From positions 56,585 through 120,584 of the forward strand of contig JAUMZE010000006.1 in the NCBI GenBank assembly GCA_030528285.1: a stretch of DNA of 64,000 bases. The letters are read 5' to 3'. The notes under the pieces are model-generated. The model searched no databases, was not told the origin of the DNA, and saw only the letters and a program-made list of their open reading frames with translations. Shown in pieces: positions 44,559 through 52,991 of the stretch. Source of the stretch: Aerococcus sp. (lineage in GTDB: Bacteria; Bacillota; Bacilli; Lactobacillales; Aerococcaceae). Positions within the stretch are counted from its first letter, which is position 1. Every line of letters begins with the position of its first letter. Made by a program: the position numbers and the translations under genes.

Positions 44559-45911
44559 CTATTTCACTTCAACGGTCATGTAGAGTTTTTCGAGTGCGTC
44601 AGTTGGTTGTACTTCCACATTCACGACAATACTGTCCTTGGCTTCTCCTGGTAAGACTTCAATGTCATCCCCTGAGAAGTTCTCAATCGCCCCGAGGTTC
44701 TGTAACCGTTCGAAGTAAGCAATGCGGTTGGCTTTGAATAACTCGCGACCATCCACCGTGTTTTGGACTTTGCCAATGAAGTTATCTTCAAAGGCGATCT
44801 TGGTGTTGTTGGCGATGTCATCCAAGACCCGTAACACACGGTTCTTCGAAAATTCGCGGTTCTTTTCAGCAGTGAAGGTGACGAGTGAGTTGATATCCTG
44901 TTCAATCACTGCGACCCCACGCTTCTCAGTAAATAAGAACTCGCCTTTTTGAAGAGCGTCTTGGATCTCGGTATCGGTGTAACGTGGGGTGACGTCCACA
45001 GACCCTGCGTATTCTTTGTAGGTCAGTGATTCATCGACCCCCGCACTGGCACAAGCACCCGCGACATACGCCGTGGCTTCTGTGGCTGTGATGGTGTCAC
45101 CATTCTCTAAGATGACCCCGTTCTTCACGTTAATCACCGCTTCATTGTCCGCTGCTAAGCCAGAAACAACTAACTGTGCTTTCTTCCCTTCCTCTTCACG
45201 CATGCGTTTCATAAAGGCTGCACCCGCTCGCTTAATCGCTTCATCCTCAACCGGGAGTGCCATGGTGTTGAAGTCGTATAACTTCGCTTGATCGAAGTAA
45301 TTCGCATAGTCGAGGGCCGCGGCTTTGGTATCCGTCCCGCCTTTCAGAGTCACAGAGGTTTCAGCTAAGACAGTCGTGCCTTCAAACGATACCAACGCAT
45401 TGTCTACAAGATCCGCCACATTCTTCACGGTTTGGGTGTCCATCAATGTCGCATCCAGGTAGGTCTCAACATCAAATTGATTGTCGTTGTTCACGTTTGG
45501 CTTCACCGTCACATGAATGGCGTTCCCACGTGTCCCGCTGTATTTAGCGGTCACCTTCACGTCACCTGTGCCCCCTGCTTTGGGTTCTTGGTCTTCGGGT
45601 TTGCCTGTGATCTTAGTAGAGACACTCGCTTTGGCACCTCCGCCGATCCGATACAACAATACCTTGTGGGCACGTTTCAATGCTTCCGCTAATAACTTCA
45701 ACGGACGATCATTGAGGCCGTACCCTAGTGGCGCCAAGTCCGTTCCTGAAGTGATTTCAATGATTTGTTTTTCTGGTCCAAAATTCAACACTAAAGGCAT
45801 CGTCACCACGCCCACTGTGGACGCATTCGCATTCATCAACTTCTTAGATTTCACATTGATGTAAGCACCGGGACGTACCTTGTTTTGTGCTGTCCATGTT
45901 CCTCCTGCCAT
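44559..45911 (-). CDS. Contractile tail sheath protein, XkdK-like
   Basis: A 450-residue sheath protein: the start MAGGTWTAQNKVRPGAYIN and later GFEGTT-like segments match the Gp18/XkdK sheath family. The C-terminal domain holds the conserved VNVEVQPTDALEKLYMTVEV. Its presence shows that the phage has a contractile tail. The start overlaps the stop of the small gene before it (TAATG). Confidence 0.93.
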   Translation of the reverse strand: MAGGTWTAQNKVRPGAYINVKSKKLMNANASTVGVVTMPLVLNFGPEKQIIEITSGTDLAPLGYGLNDRPLKLLAEALKRAHKVLLYRIGGGAKASVSTKITGKPEDQEPKAGGTGDVKVTAKYSGTRGNAIHVTVKPNVNNDNQFDVETYLDATLMDTQTVKNVADLVDNALVSFEGTTVLAETSVTLKGGTDTKAAALDYANYFDQAKLYDFNTMALPVEDEAIKRAGAAFMKRMREEEGKKAQLVVSGLAADNEAVINVKNGVILENGDTITATEATAYVAGACASAGVDESLTYKEYAGSVDVTPRYTDTEIQDALQKGEFLFTEKRGVAVIEQDINSLVTFTAEKNREFSKNRVLRVLDDIANNTKIAFEDNFIGKVQNTVDGRELFKANRIAYFERLQNLGAIENFSGDDIEVLPGEAKDSIVVNVEVQPTDALEKLYMTVEVK

Positions 45912-46087
45912 TATTTAACCGCTCCTTTCAGCTGTTTCTCTAAAATCTTCTTTGCTTGATCGATCGTGTACGTTTCGTCATCTGCTAAATAAGCCACTAA
46001 GAAGTCACGTTCTACCGGCGTAAAAGCATTTGACTGTCGCACTTCTTCTTTACTAAATGTGATCTCTTTTGGTTTCTTCTTCGCCAT
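45911..46087 (-). CDS. Small tail-module protein upstream of the sheath gene
   Basis: A 58-residue frame, ATG 46087 to TAA 45911-45913, just below common ORF cut-offs. The product begins MAKKKPKEITFSKEEV and is highly charged and helical. Its stop overlaps the sheath start (TAATG), and it lies inside the tail operon with no gap on either side, so it is very probably translated. XkdJ/YqbJ-like small proteins occupy this place in PBSX; the match is by position only. Confidence 0.65.
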   Translation of the reverse strand: MAKKKPKEITFSKEEVRQSNAFTPVERDFLVAYLADDETYTIDQAKKILEKQLKGAVK

Positions 46088-46520
46088 GCTTAACTCCTTC
46101 CTTGTGGGTCACAGAGTGTAAGTAATTCATTTCACGGACGCGATGGACACGGTATTGAATCCGAAAGTTAAAGATCAACGTGTCATCCTGATAGAGTACT
46201 TCCCGATTGAGCGGGCGGTACTTCAAACCGTCCACACGCTGAAACTCATCTAACAAGCGTTCTTTGATTCCCTCGGCTTGTTCTCGTTTTCCCAAGTCAT
46301 CATTGGCACTAGGGAAATAGACCAAGCTGTAATCGTGTTTGCGCCATTCCGCATCCATCAGCTCATCCGTGGCTTCCGTTTTGAAGCTGTATAAATAAAA
46401 AGCCGGGGACTTAAACCCCTGCTCTGATTGTTCGCTATAGAGTGGAATCGTTGGGAAGAGGCGATGGATGGTTTTCCCGATCCACTCTGTCACGGGTAGA
46501 TTAGTCGAACCCCAAGTCAT
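46053..46520 (-). CDS. Tail terminator/completion protein (DUF6838-like)
   Basis: A 155-residue protein with MTWGSTNLPVTEWIGKTI and IFNFRIQYRVHRVREMNYL, in the position of the tail terminator in PBSX-type phages. I use ATG 46520 (after GGAGGCG). It overlaps the previous gene by 20 bases and the next small gene by 35 bases. Confidence 0.7.
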   Translation of the reverse strand: MTWGSTNLPVTEWIGKTIHRLFPTIPLYSEQSEQGFKSPAFYLYSFKTEATDELMDAEWRKHDYSLVYFPSANDDLGKREQAEGIKERLLDEFQRVDGLKYRPLNREVLYQDDTLIFNFRIQYRVHRVREMNYLHSVTHKEGVKHGEEETKRDHI

Positions 46521-46983
46521 GCAACCACGCCTCCCACTTTGGTTCAATCATCCGTGGCACCTTATCAGCGACCTCTTCCATCGTGGTTCGGGCGAAGAAC
46601 TGCCCTTCCACCCAACCAGAATGATCTGCTTTACGATGCCCATTCTCAACAAAACTGGCGTACTCTTTCCCGTTTGCCCAGGTGAGGAGCCAGCTATCTC
46701 CAGAGGGTTCTACCCCCACGAAATGCCAGCCCCGCCTGAGTTCGCCACCGACTCGATGGGTTTTACCACTAAACGTCATGATCTTCGGTGTGCCGTCTTT
46801 CAACCGGCCGGTGAAGAACACTTGACCGTCATATTGGCCCACAGGTGTGTTGGCTTTTAAATCACGCAACACGCCTTGACCGAGCGACTGACAGAGGGCT
46901 GTGAGAAATGATTTGTCTTTCATCATCTTGTTAAAGTTCTTTACCCACACTTCAAACTCACCATACTCAAATCCCTCACCCAT
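46501..46983 (-). CDS. HK97 gp10-like head-tail joining protein
   Basis: A 160-residue protein with the gp10 pattern: FNKMMKDKSFLTALCQSLGQ at the N-terminus, NTPVGQYDGQV, and the WANGKEYASFVENGH motif. Members complete the head-tail interface or the tail end. Its start overlaps the stop of the previous gene by one base. Confidence 0.85.
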   Translation of the reverse strand: MGEGFEYGEFEVWVKNFNKMMKDKSFLTALCQSLGQGVLRDLKANTPVGQYDGQVFFTGRLKDGTPKIMTFSGKTHRVGGELRRGWHFVGVEPSGDSWLLTWANGKEYASFVENGHRKADHSGWVEGQFFARTTMEEVADKVPRMIEPKWEAWLHDLGFD

Positions 46984-47339
46984 TACGCCTCTACCTCCCG
47001 AGAGAGTAGGATCTCTTGATGTGTCAGGTAGGCATGAAACGCTTCAGACGTTCGGTCATACTGCTGTGTGCGCCCATTTGGATCGGTCACAATCACCCGC
47101 GAACCTGCCGGAATGATGAGATCCCGACTACAATAGAGTGCCGTCACATAGGTGGTCGTTGCCACATTGTCTTTCGTGGTGACATTCAGCGACTTCTGAC
47201 CGATGCGACACGGCACATCCTGGTACTTCACCACCCAGTGCGTGCCCACGAAGGGACTGCCGGGTTGGGGTTCGTTCACTTTCACAGTCATGGTGCTGGT
47301 GTAGCAAGCTTCAAATTTCTTGATCATCTCTTGAATCAT
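46983..47339 (-). CDS. Head closure/minor structural protein
   Basis: A 118-residue beta-rich protein (CRIGQKSLNVTT; PAGSRVIVTDPNGRTQQY) in the place of head-closure proteins such as YqbH/XkdH. Overlapping starts on both sides tie it to the head-tail connector block. Family assignment is by position and pattern. Confidence 0.65.
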   Translation of the reverse strand: MIQEMIKKFEACYTSTMTVKVNEPQPGSPFVGTHWVVKYQDVPCRIGQKSLNVTTKDNVATTTYVTALYCSRDLIIPAGSRVIVTDPNGRTQQYDRTSEAFHAYLTHQEILLSREVEA

Positions 47340-47352
47340 GGGGCTACCTCCT

Positions 47353-47736
47353 TCACCGTTTGAACCTGCGATAGCGATTCAATACTTGCTTGTAGTTCCG
47401 GATGAAGCTCGGGGACTGGATCAGTTGCGTGTACACATCACTGACGCTGTTCATACTGATCGAGAAGTCCCCCTCTGTGAGTTTCGTCACGTTTCCGCCG
47501 CCTGCTTTGGCTTGATCGAGGGCGTCTTGTTCATTCATCACATCCAAAGCCATTTGGACAATCACGTTGATAATCGGTAACGGGAATTCATCGAGTGTGA
47601 GATGGCAATACTCCAGCACTTCCCACACGAGGCGCTCCAGAATGAACTGAAGCTTGGCGTCTTGGTCGTGATTGTCTGGATCAATGCCTTTTTGTTGCTT
47701 GAGCTTTCCGAGTAATAACAGCAAGAGATCATTCAT
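47353..47736 (-). CDS. Head-tail connector protein (YqbG/gp6-like)
   Basis: A 127-residue, mainly helical protein (LQFILERLVWEVLEYCHL) in the position of the DNA-packaging adaptor that docks on the portal. I chose ATG 47736 over GTG 47739 because of spacing from GGTGA. It is downstream of the capsid gene, as expected. Confidence 0.72.
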   Translation of the reverse strand: MNDLLLLLLGKLKQQKGIDPDNHDQDAKLQFILERLVWEVLEYCHLTLDEFPLPIINVIVQMALDVMNEQDALDQAKAGGGNVTKLTEGDFSISMNSVSDVYTQLIQSPSFIRNYKQVLNRYRRFKR

Positions 47737-47754
47737 CACGACTCACCGCCCTTC

Positions 47755-48768
47755 TTACTCCGCTTTTTTCTTGGGAGCGACGTCTTCCGGTGCGTCTGCG
47801 GACAGTTTGTGTTTCAAGCAGACAATCCCGATCTTCTTGTCGTCCATGGCTACTTTTTCCCAGTTGGTTGGGTCTGCCAGGTCTTCATTGGTTGGCGTCA
47901 CTGCGGATACTTTCTTACCAGTAAAGCTCAACCCGAATGGATGCAACACACGCGCCCGACGCACATAGAGCATGTTGTTGCCTTTTGCGGCGTCACGGTC
48001 TGGCTCGTACGTAATCATGTCGGCAGGTGTCGCGGTATTCACACCAAATGCGCCTTGTGCGTAGAGGTAAGTACTATATACCCCGTTGTCATCGATCAAT
48101 GCGTCGTCTTCTACCACACGCATGCCCAAATAGGTATCAAACCCTGATTTGCTTTCAGAAGCTGGGATGAAGTGCTTGGTTTGGACGTTTTGTTTTTCTA
48201 ACTCTGCTTTCACTTTGGAATGCATCGCAATGACGGTCAATTTTTGACGAGAAGTGCCAAGGATCGAACGCGCATCAATCACCATCTCTGGGCTGATGAC
48301 ATTGTTCTTAGCTTTGGATTGATCGGACACGTGGGTGGTTTTCAATGGCCCCGCAAAAATCCCCGTCACAATTGCCTTCAAGATCTCGTTATCACTGCGC
48401 AAAGTGTAGTCTGCGAAGTCATTGAGAACTTGAGTAATTGGATTGGATCCGGACATCATCGCAGCCAGATCCGTGTAAGCGGCACCCGTTCCACGATAGA
48501 GCACGTGGGCCAATTGTTTGCGGGCCGTCACTTTCCCCGTCACCAGTGCTTTGTCCTCTTCTAAGACTTGATCGACGAGAGAGGTTTGTTGCCACTCTGG
48601 CATCGTCACCACTTTCCCGCCGTGGATGATGTTTTGATCCAATGAAGCTGTTGGGAGTAAAATCCCTGATTGATAAAAAGCAGAATGTTGTTCTGCCACT
48701 GTATTCGTGTATTCCGTATATTGCTCAGGTGTGATGGTATCGAGCAACTTAGTCATTTCATTCGCCAT
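47755..48768 (-). CDS. Major capsid protein
   Basis: A 337-residue protein with MTKLLDTITPEQYTEYTN at the start, VDQVLEEDKALVTGKV, a MAMHSKVKAELEK-like stretch (IAMHSKVKAELEKQN) and HPFGLSFTGKKV near the end, like coat proteins of the SPP1/PBSX-type HK97-fold family. It follows the scaffold gene with a three-base gap. A C-terminal lysine/alanine-rich tail of about 20 residues is exposed or flexible. Confidence 0.88.
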   Translation of the reverse strand: MANEMTKLLDTITPEQYTEYTNTVAEQHSAFYQSGILLPTASLDQNIIHGGKVVTMPEWQQTSLVDQVLEEDKALVTGKVTARKQLAHVLYRGTGAAYTDLAAMMSGSNPITQVLNDFADYTLRSDNEILKAIVTGIFAGPLKTTHVSDQSKAKNNVISPEMVIDARSILGTSRQKLTVIAMHSKVKAELEKQNVQTKHFIPASESKSGFDTYLGMRVVEDDALIDDNGVYSTYLYAQGAFGVNTATPADMITYEPDRDAAKGNNMLYVRRARVLHPFGLSFTGKKVSAVTPTNEDLADPTNWEKVAMDDKKIGIVCLKHKLSADAPEDVAPKKKAE

Positions 48769-48771
48769 CGT

Positions 48772-49350
48772 CTAACTCTCCTTTGTGTTGGCTTGTGCTT
48801 GAATGTAAGCATCCACATCCCCCGCTTTCATGGCTTCAGTAAATGAAGAATAGAATGTTGATGATTGACCACCTTTTGGATGGTAGCCACCTTCTTGACT
48901 GCCGAGATCGAACAAATAACTTTCCTTGTCCTTCAAGGTATCGAGTTGTTCGGTGAGCCCGGTCAGTTCACCACTCTTGTAGGTAATGCGTTGATCGTCG
49001 AGGAGGGCTTTGACTGCCTTGTGATTTCTCACATGATAGTCATTCAGCACCTTGTCGACTGCCGTATTGCGTTCCATGTCCTGGATCTTTTGTTCATAGC
49101 TTTGTTTATTCTGCTTGTTCAACGCTTCCAGGTCCGCAATCTGTTTCTGCAAGTCTTCGTTCTCCTGGTGATCTTTCTTCAATTTCTTCAGTGATTTGTC
49201 ACGGTCAGACAACTGTTGTTCCAGTTCTTTGATTTGATCTTTCAATTGATCGCCATCGACCTGGTTCGCCATGTCTTTCCCGTGAATCGCCATGATTTGA
49301 TCGATTTGTTCTGGGGTGAGATCTAATGCTTTCAATTCTTCACGTTTCAT
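48772..49350 (-). CDS. Scaffold protein (GP20/DUF4355-like)
   Basis: A 192-residue protein, mostly a long coiled coil (LKDQIKELEQQLSDRDKSL; ADLEALNKQNKQSYEQKI) with a conserved start (MKREELKALDLTPEQIDQIM). It guides capsid assembly and is lost in the mature head. It starts after the terminator at 49445-49473, so it may have its own promoter or rely on read-through. Confidence 0.85.
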   Translation of the reverse strand: MKREELKALDLTPEQIDQIMAIHGKDMANQVDGDQLKDQIKELEQQLSDRDKSLKKLKKDHQENEDLQKQIADLEALNKQNKQSYEQKIQDMERNTAVDKVLNDYHVRNHKAVKALLDDQRITYKSGELTGLTEQLDTLKDKESYLFDLGSQEGGYHPKGGQSSTFYSSFTEAMKAGDVDAYIQAQANTKES

Positions 49351-49444
49351 CGTTCAACTATCCTTTCGTTCTTGATTGATACGGCGTAACGACCACCGCT
49401 GGACATAACAAAAGAGCCTTTTAACGTCATACTCAGGACGAAAT

Positions 49445-49473
49445 AAAAAGCACTTCCACAATGGAGGTGCTTT
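49445..49473 (-). terminator. Terminator between the immunity-like genes and the scaffold gene
   Basis: AAAGCAC and GTGCTTT pair, with TCC/GGA inside, around CACAATG. On the minus strand a run of five T follows the stem. It lies 20 bases beyond the stop of the first immunity-like gene and before the scaffold start, an unusual place inside a late operon. Confidence 0.75.
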
Positions 49474-49491
49474 GGTTGGCTGGTTAGTTAT

Positions 49492-49719
49492 TTAAATGAT
49501 GGGAGGTTTTAACACTTCCACGTCTTTTATCTCTGAGTCTTTATAAGTAACATCATTAATATCAATTGTTGGTTCAGGGATGACACAATAAGGCTCATCA
49601 GCAAATTCTTTGTTATCAATGGCACTTGAATAGTCGTCAACATATCCTTCAACTATTTCCCCATCCACCAACGTTAAACGAACAGTAGCCGTCAAATAAT
49701 TCCACAATCCTTCTTTCAT
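49492..49719 (-). CDS. Immunity-like protein paired with the toxin-tail remnant
   Basis: A 75-residue protein with an Sm/LSM-like pattern (VRLTLVDGEIVEGYVDDYSS). It is clearly paralogous to the gene at 49849-50070: LWNY, VRLTL, EG, DYSS, DN and KPP/EPP recur in the same order. It starts one base after the stop of the broken toxin tail at 49721-49831, mirroring the spacing of the full toxin and its immunity gene. I infer an immunity protein. Confidence 0.6.
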   Translation of the reverse strand: MKEGLWNYLTATVRLTLVDGEIVEGYVDDYSSAIDNKEFADEPYCVIPEPTIDINDVTYKDSEIKDVEVLKPPII

Positions 49720-49720
49720 T

Positions 49721-49831
49721 TTAGCTCACCTCTTTAGGAACCATTGGAACCATATGAATACCAGTTTGAGAAAAATGGATTTTAAATCGATTTGTAGGGT
49801 ATTCCTTACCTTTTTCTATTCCGCTAACATC
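49721..49831 (-). pseudogene. Remnant of a second toxin C-terminal tail
   Basis: A 36-codon frame without a start codon. It encodes a near copy of the end of the minor head protein's toxin domain: both contain EKGKEYPTN, FKIHFS, TGIH and VP in the same order and begin with DVSG. The nucleotide match covers about 100 bases. The upstream end lies behind an in-frame stop close to the immunity gene 49849-50070. It cannot be made alone, but could swap onto the minor head gene by recombination. Confidence 0.82.
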
Positions 49832-49848
49832 CTCGGAGGTGCTTTAGT

Positions 49849-50070
49849 TTAGTGATCTGCGGGAGGCTCAATGCGTTCGATTTTAGCAATGTCAGACTCG
49901 AAATAAGTATGATGATCTAGATCAACGGTATCTTCTGGTTTTGCGTAATCACTATTGTCGTAGTCGCTGGAGTAATCAGTGATGACTCCTTCGAGCACTT
50001 TACCGTTTTTCAACGTCAAGCGAACATAATCCCGCTCATAGTTCCATAACTTTAAATGTCCATTTTCCAT
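49849..50070 (-). CDS. Immunity-like protein of the minor-head toxin
   Basis: A 73-residue protein with the same Sm/LSM-like pattern as its paralogue (VRLTLKNGKVLEGVITDYSS). Its ATG lies one base after the stop of the toxin-tailed minor head gene, so the two are made together, as polymorphic toxin and immunity pairs are. A pair of acidic patches (DYDNSDYAKPEDTVDLD) would suit binding a basic toxin. I infer the role from position. Confidence 0.65.
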   Translation of the reverse strand: MENGHLKLWNYERDYVRLTLKNGKVLEGVITDYSSDYDNSDYAKPEDTVDLDHHTYFESDIAKIERIEPPADH

Positions 50071-50071
50071 G

Positions 50072-51583
50072 TTAATTCATCTCCTCATCAGGGAATGTTG
50101 GGACTATATGAATGCCAGTTTTAGAAAAATGAATTTTAAATTGGTTTGTCGGATATTCTTTTCCTTTTTCCTCTTCTTTCCCGCTAACATCCACACCATA
50201 CTCATATGAATCAGTAATAATTTCAGAAGAATATTGTATGTCGCCTTCTTTGTGACTGATGTTGACAATTCCATCTAAATAATTTTCTTTGACAATCTCT
50301 AAAATTTTATCGTCATCAATTGTTATATAGCTTGGAGCGATTCCCCTCTTCTTTTCTTTTATCTTATATTCTCGACTTCCACGCCGATGTCTATCTTGCT
50401 TTTCTGGATTGACTACAAGTGGGAGCTTCTCATCATTAATAGCCTCTTGCAACTCAACCTTATTCTCGATTTGTTGCCATCTTTCACTATCATTATACCG
50501 TATTCGTTGGAATTCTGAAAGCGTTCCCCCGATTCTCTTGGCACCAATTAGATCCGCATACTGCTCGAAGTCTTTCCGATCACGCTGCCAATTCTCAAAG
50601 GACGTTTGATAAACCTGAGTCCCTTTGCCAGTGTCTGGATCACGAGCCCATCGATGTGTACTGCCATCCCAACCTGGAACGACTGGAACCGTGGTGCATC
50701 GACAATTCGGGTGCGTGTCCTCAATCGGAAGTGGGGAGGATGGATCATTTACCGGAAATTGCTTGCCATCGAGATGAGCGCACTGGTCGCATGTATGTGT
50801 TTCCAGCGTTGCCAGCCATTCATATGCTTCAACACCCATCGACTTGTAACTGTCTTGTGTGGCGCGTTCTTCAATGCGCCCGAGCTCAGTTTGTACAAGA
50901 GTTGTCATGCGCTGACGTAAACGAAAATCAACGTTCAACATCATCTCATCAATAATCTTATCCACCGACCATCCGAGTTGAATCGCACTGCTCATGGTGG
51001 CTTTCAATTTCTTTGGTAAGTAGTTGAGATGGTTGTTCCAAATGCGCTTGGAGAAGTTCGACCCTCGCCAATTCTGATACATTGCAGTCGCTAGTGCGTG
51101 CTCGTCATAGTGAGTGAACACAACGTCTTGTCTAACGCTCTGAGAGGCCTCATACAGGCTTTTATCATGCGTCTCTGTATAATCCTCCTCCATCGCCTTA
51201 TCAAGCGCTACGTCCTCACTGTGGGCGCTTTCCATGAGATGCAGGTACAACTGGTTCTGTAGTAACGTGAGCCGATCAATGCGGCCCTTGAAGTACTCGC
51301 GGTTCAGCTCCTGATCGTATCCACCATCCATCGCTTTTTGACGGAATTCCTTCAGCGTCAGTCGCCACTTTCGCTGTTCTTCTTTACTCAGTAGCTGCTT
51401 GGCTTCTTCTCGGGTGATCTGGTCGTTCTTGGCGTAACGATCGAGCCAATAGATCAGCTCTTGCTCCATGGTGGCGGAGAGCTGATGGTATCGTTCGTTC
51501 ATGTTCTTGAGATAGTCTTGTTGAAAAGCGTCACGGTCTTTTTTCAGTTGGATGTAACGATCTTCCCAATACTTATCCGCCAT
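50072..51583 (-). CDS. Minor head protein (SPP1 gp7 family) with a C-terminal polymorphic-toxin-like domain
   Basis: A 503-residue protein. The first 300 residues match the gp7/Mu F head morphogenesis family, ending in the cysteine/histidine signature TCDQCAHLDGKQF with HPNCRCTTVP. A linker follows, then about 125 residues starting near NPEKQDRHRRGSREYK, with PSYITIDDDKILEIV and FKIHFSKTGIHIVP at the end. These resemble polymorphic toxin type 50 (Ntox50). Host of origin for such tails is often a bacterial secreted toxin; here it would be carried in the head. It overlaps the portal gene by 11 bases. Confidence 0.85.
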   Translation of the reverse strand: MADKYWEDRYIQLKKDRDAFQQDYLKNMNERYHQLSATMEQELIYWLDRYAKNDQITREEAKQLLSKEEQRKWRLTLKEFRQKAMDGGYDQELNREYFKGRIDRLTLLQNQLYLHLMESAHSEDVALDKAMEEDYTETHDKSLYEASQSVRQDVVFTHYDEHALATAMYQNWRGSNFSKRIWNNHLNYLPKKLKATMSSAIQLGWSVDKIIDEMMLNVDFRLRQRMTTLVQTELGRIEERATQDSYKSMGVEAYEWLATLETHTCDQCAHLDGKQFPVNDPSSPLPIEDTHPNCRCTTVPVVPGWDGSTHRWARDPDTGKGTQVYQTSFENWQRDRKDFEQYADLIGAKRIGGTLSEFQRIRYNDSERWQQIENKVELQEAINDEKLPLVVNPEKQDRHRRGSREYKIKEKKRGIAPSYITIDDDKILEIVKENYLDGIVNISHKEGDIQYSSEIITDSYEYGVDVSGKEEEKGKEYPTNQFKIHFSKTGIHIVPTFPDEEMN

Positions 51584-52991
51584 CTACATCACGCTCACTG
51601 CTGCGATAGTCGTTGGCCATCTCCATCTCGTCCCGTGATTCCTCGTCTTGTCGATCCAGTTCATCGCTCCAGTTGTCCACAATTGGATTAGCTTTGGCGA
51701 TCGCTTCTTTGGAGGTGATTGAGGCGAGTTGAGAAACGATTTGAGCGCGCTCCAGGTCGTTGTTGATCGATGTCCGGGTCCATGTCTGAGTGATCTCAAT
51801 GTCTGGATCCGCCCCAAAGTACTTCAAAATAAAACGCACCAGCTTCGCGAACCCTTGACGGAATTCGGTTTCAAGTGCAGAGGCTTTGAGTTCGAGGAGG
51901 GAGTACATGTGTTTCAATGCCACGCCTGAATTGTTCTGGGCGATGTTCTTCTGTGGATCCACGCCCTGCCCTTGAACAAAGATGGCCTCTCGTGTCAGTT
52001 CCAGCATCTTATCCCGGGCTTCGGTTGGGATTTCAATCATCATCGTGTCCACCCCTGCCGGATCATCGGGCCCATCGCTTTCGAGCTTCAAGACTTTGGA
52101 TCCTTTCAAGTCACGCATGAACTGATCCTTGTCTTCACCGGAGTAGTTGGTGAGGATGAAGATGATCTCTTGAATGTCGTCTAAATCGTTCACAAACCCC
52201 GCATAGACCTTGTCATACACATCGATCGAGGCTTTGTACATCTTCAGGTCTGAGAGCTCATCTGGGGCGTTTCTGAACGGAATAAAAGGCACCTCGCCCC
52301 ATGGATGACGGTAACGATTGCCCTCGCCCACAGGTTGACCGGTGCTGGCGTCATAGATCGTGAAACAGTTGTAGGGCATCAATTGATCCAGATTGTAGTT
52401 GTGCTTCTTCTGGTACACCACACACTCCTGGTCGTTCCAGTACTCATACACGGTCCGACTGTTGCCCTCCTCGTCATCTTCTTCATAGACACGAAGCAAT
52501 CCCACCAGTTGCGTATCCAGCTTCTTGGAGAAGATCGGGATGATTTGCTTGGTGTCGACTTCCGCATAACGGAAGAAGCCGTTGTTCTCATCAATCCAGA
52601 CATGCACCCACGCAATCCCGGCGTTCGAAGCATCCACACAGAGGTCTTTCGCTACTTTGGCATAACTATCGCCCAACAGTTTCGGGATCTCTGCGTTCAG
52701 TTGCTTGTCGCCAGTGTCAAAGGTAGGTGGGATCGTCATGGTGTAACTGGCTTTTTGATTCACTAGTAACCGATGCCAGGGATGACTGATGCGATTATCC
52801 GCATTCCGCAATGGATTGTCTTTGCCGATCTCTCTGTTCTTTTGTTGGACGGCATCCGCGAGCGGATCCTTGCGCCTCAGGATGTCATTTTCATTGCGGT
52901 AGTATCGCTCCGCTGTGATCACCTCATCAATTTTCTTCTGCATGGCGGGGAGTTTCCGCTTGATGAGTCGTTTCATGGCGGTTATTTCCAC
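51573..52991 (-). CDS. Portal protein (SPP1 gp6 family)
   Basis: A 472-residue protein with the gp6-like portal start (MKRLIKRKLPAMQKKIDEVI), YRNENDILRR, HPWHRLLVNQKASYTM and the central NNSGVALKHMYSLLELKA stretch. It forms the dodecameric ring through which DNA is packaged. It overlaps terL and the minor head gene. Confidence 0.92.
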   Translation of the reverse strand: MEITAMKRLIKRKLPAMQKKIDEVITAERYYRNENDILRRKDPLADAVQQKNREIGKDNPLRNADNRISHPWHRLLVNQKASYTMTIPPTFDTGDKQLNAEIPKLLGDSYAKVAKDLCVDASNAGIAWVHVWIDENNGFFRYAEVDTKQIIPIFSKKLDTQLVGLLRVYEEDDEEGNSRTVYEYWNDQECVVYQKKHNYNLDQLMPYNCFTIYDASTGQPVGEGNRYRHPWGEVPFIPFRNAPDELSDLKMYKASIDVYDKVYAGFVNDLDDIQEIIFILTNYSGEDKDQFMRDLKGSKVLKLESDGPDDPAGVDTMMIEIPTEARDKMLELTREAIFVQGQGVDPQKNIAQNNSGVALKHMYSLLELKASALETEFRQGFAKLVRFILKYFGADPDIEITQTWTRTSINNDLERAQIVSQLASITSKEAIAKANPIVDNWSDELDRQDEESRDEMEMANDYRSSERDVDGG

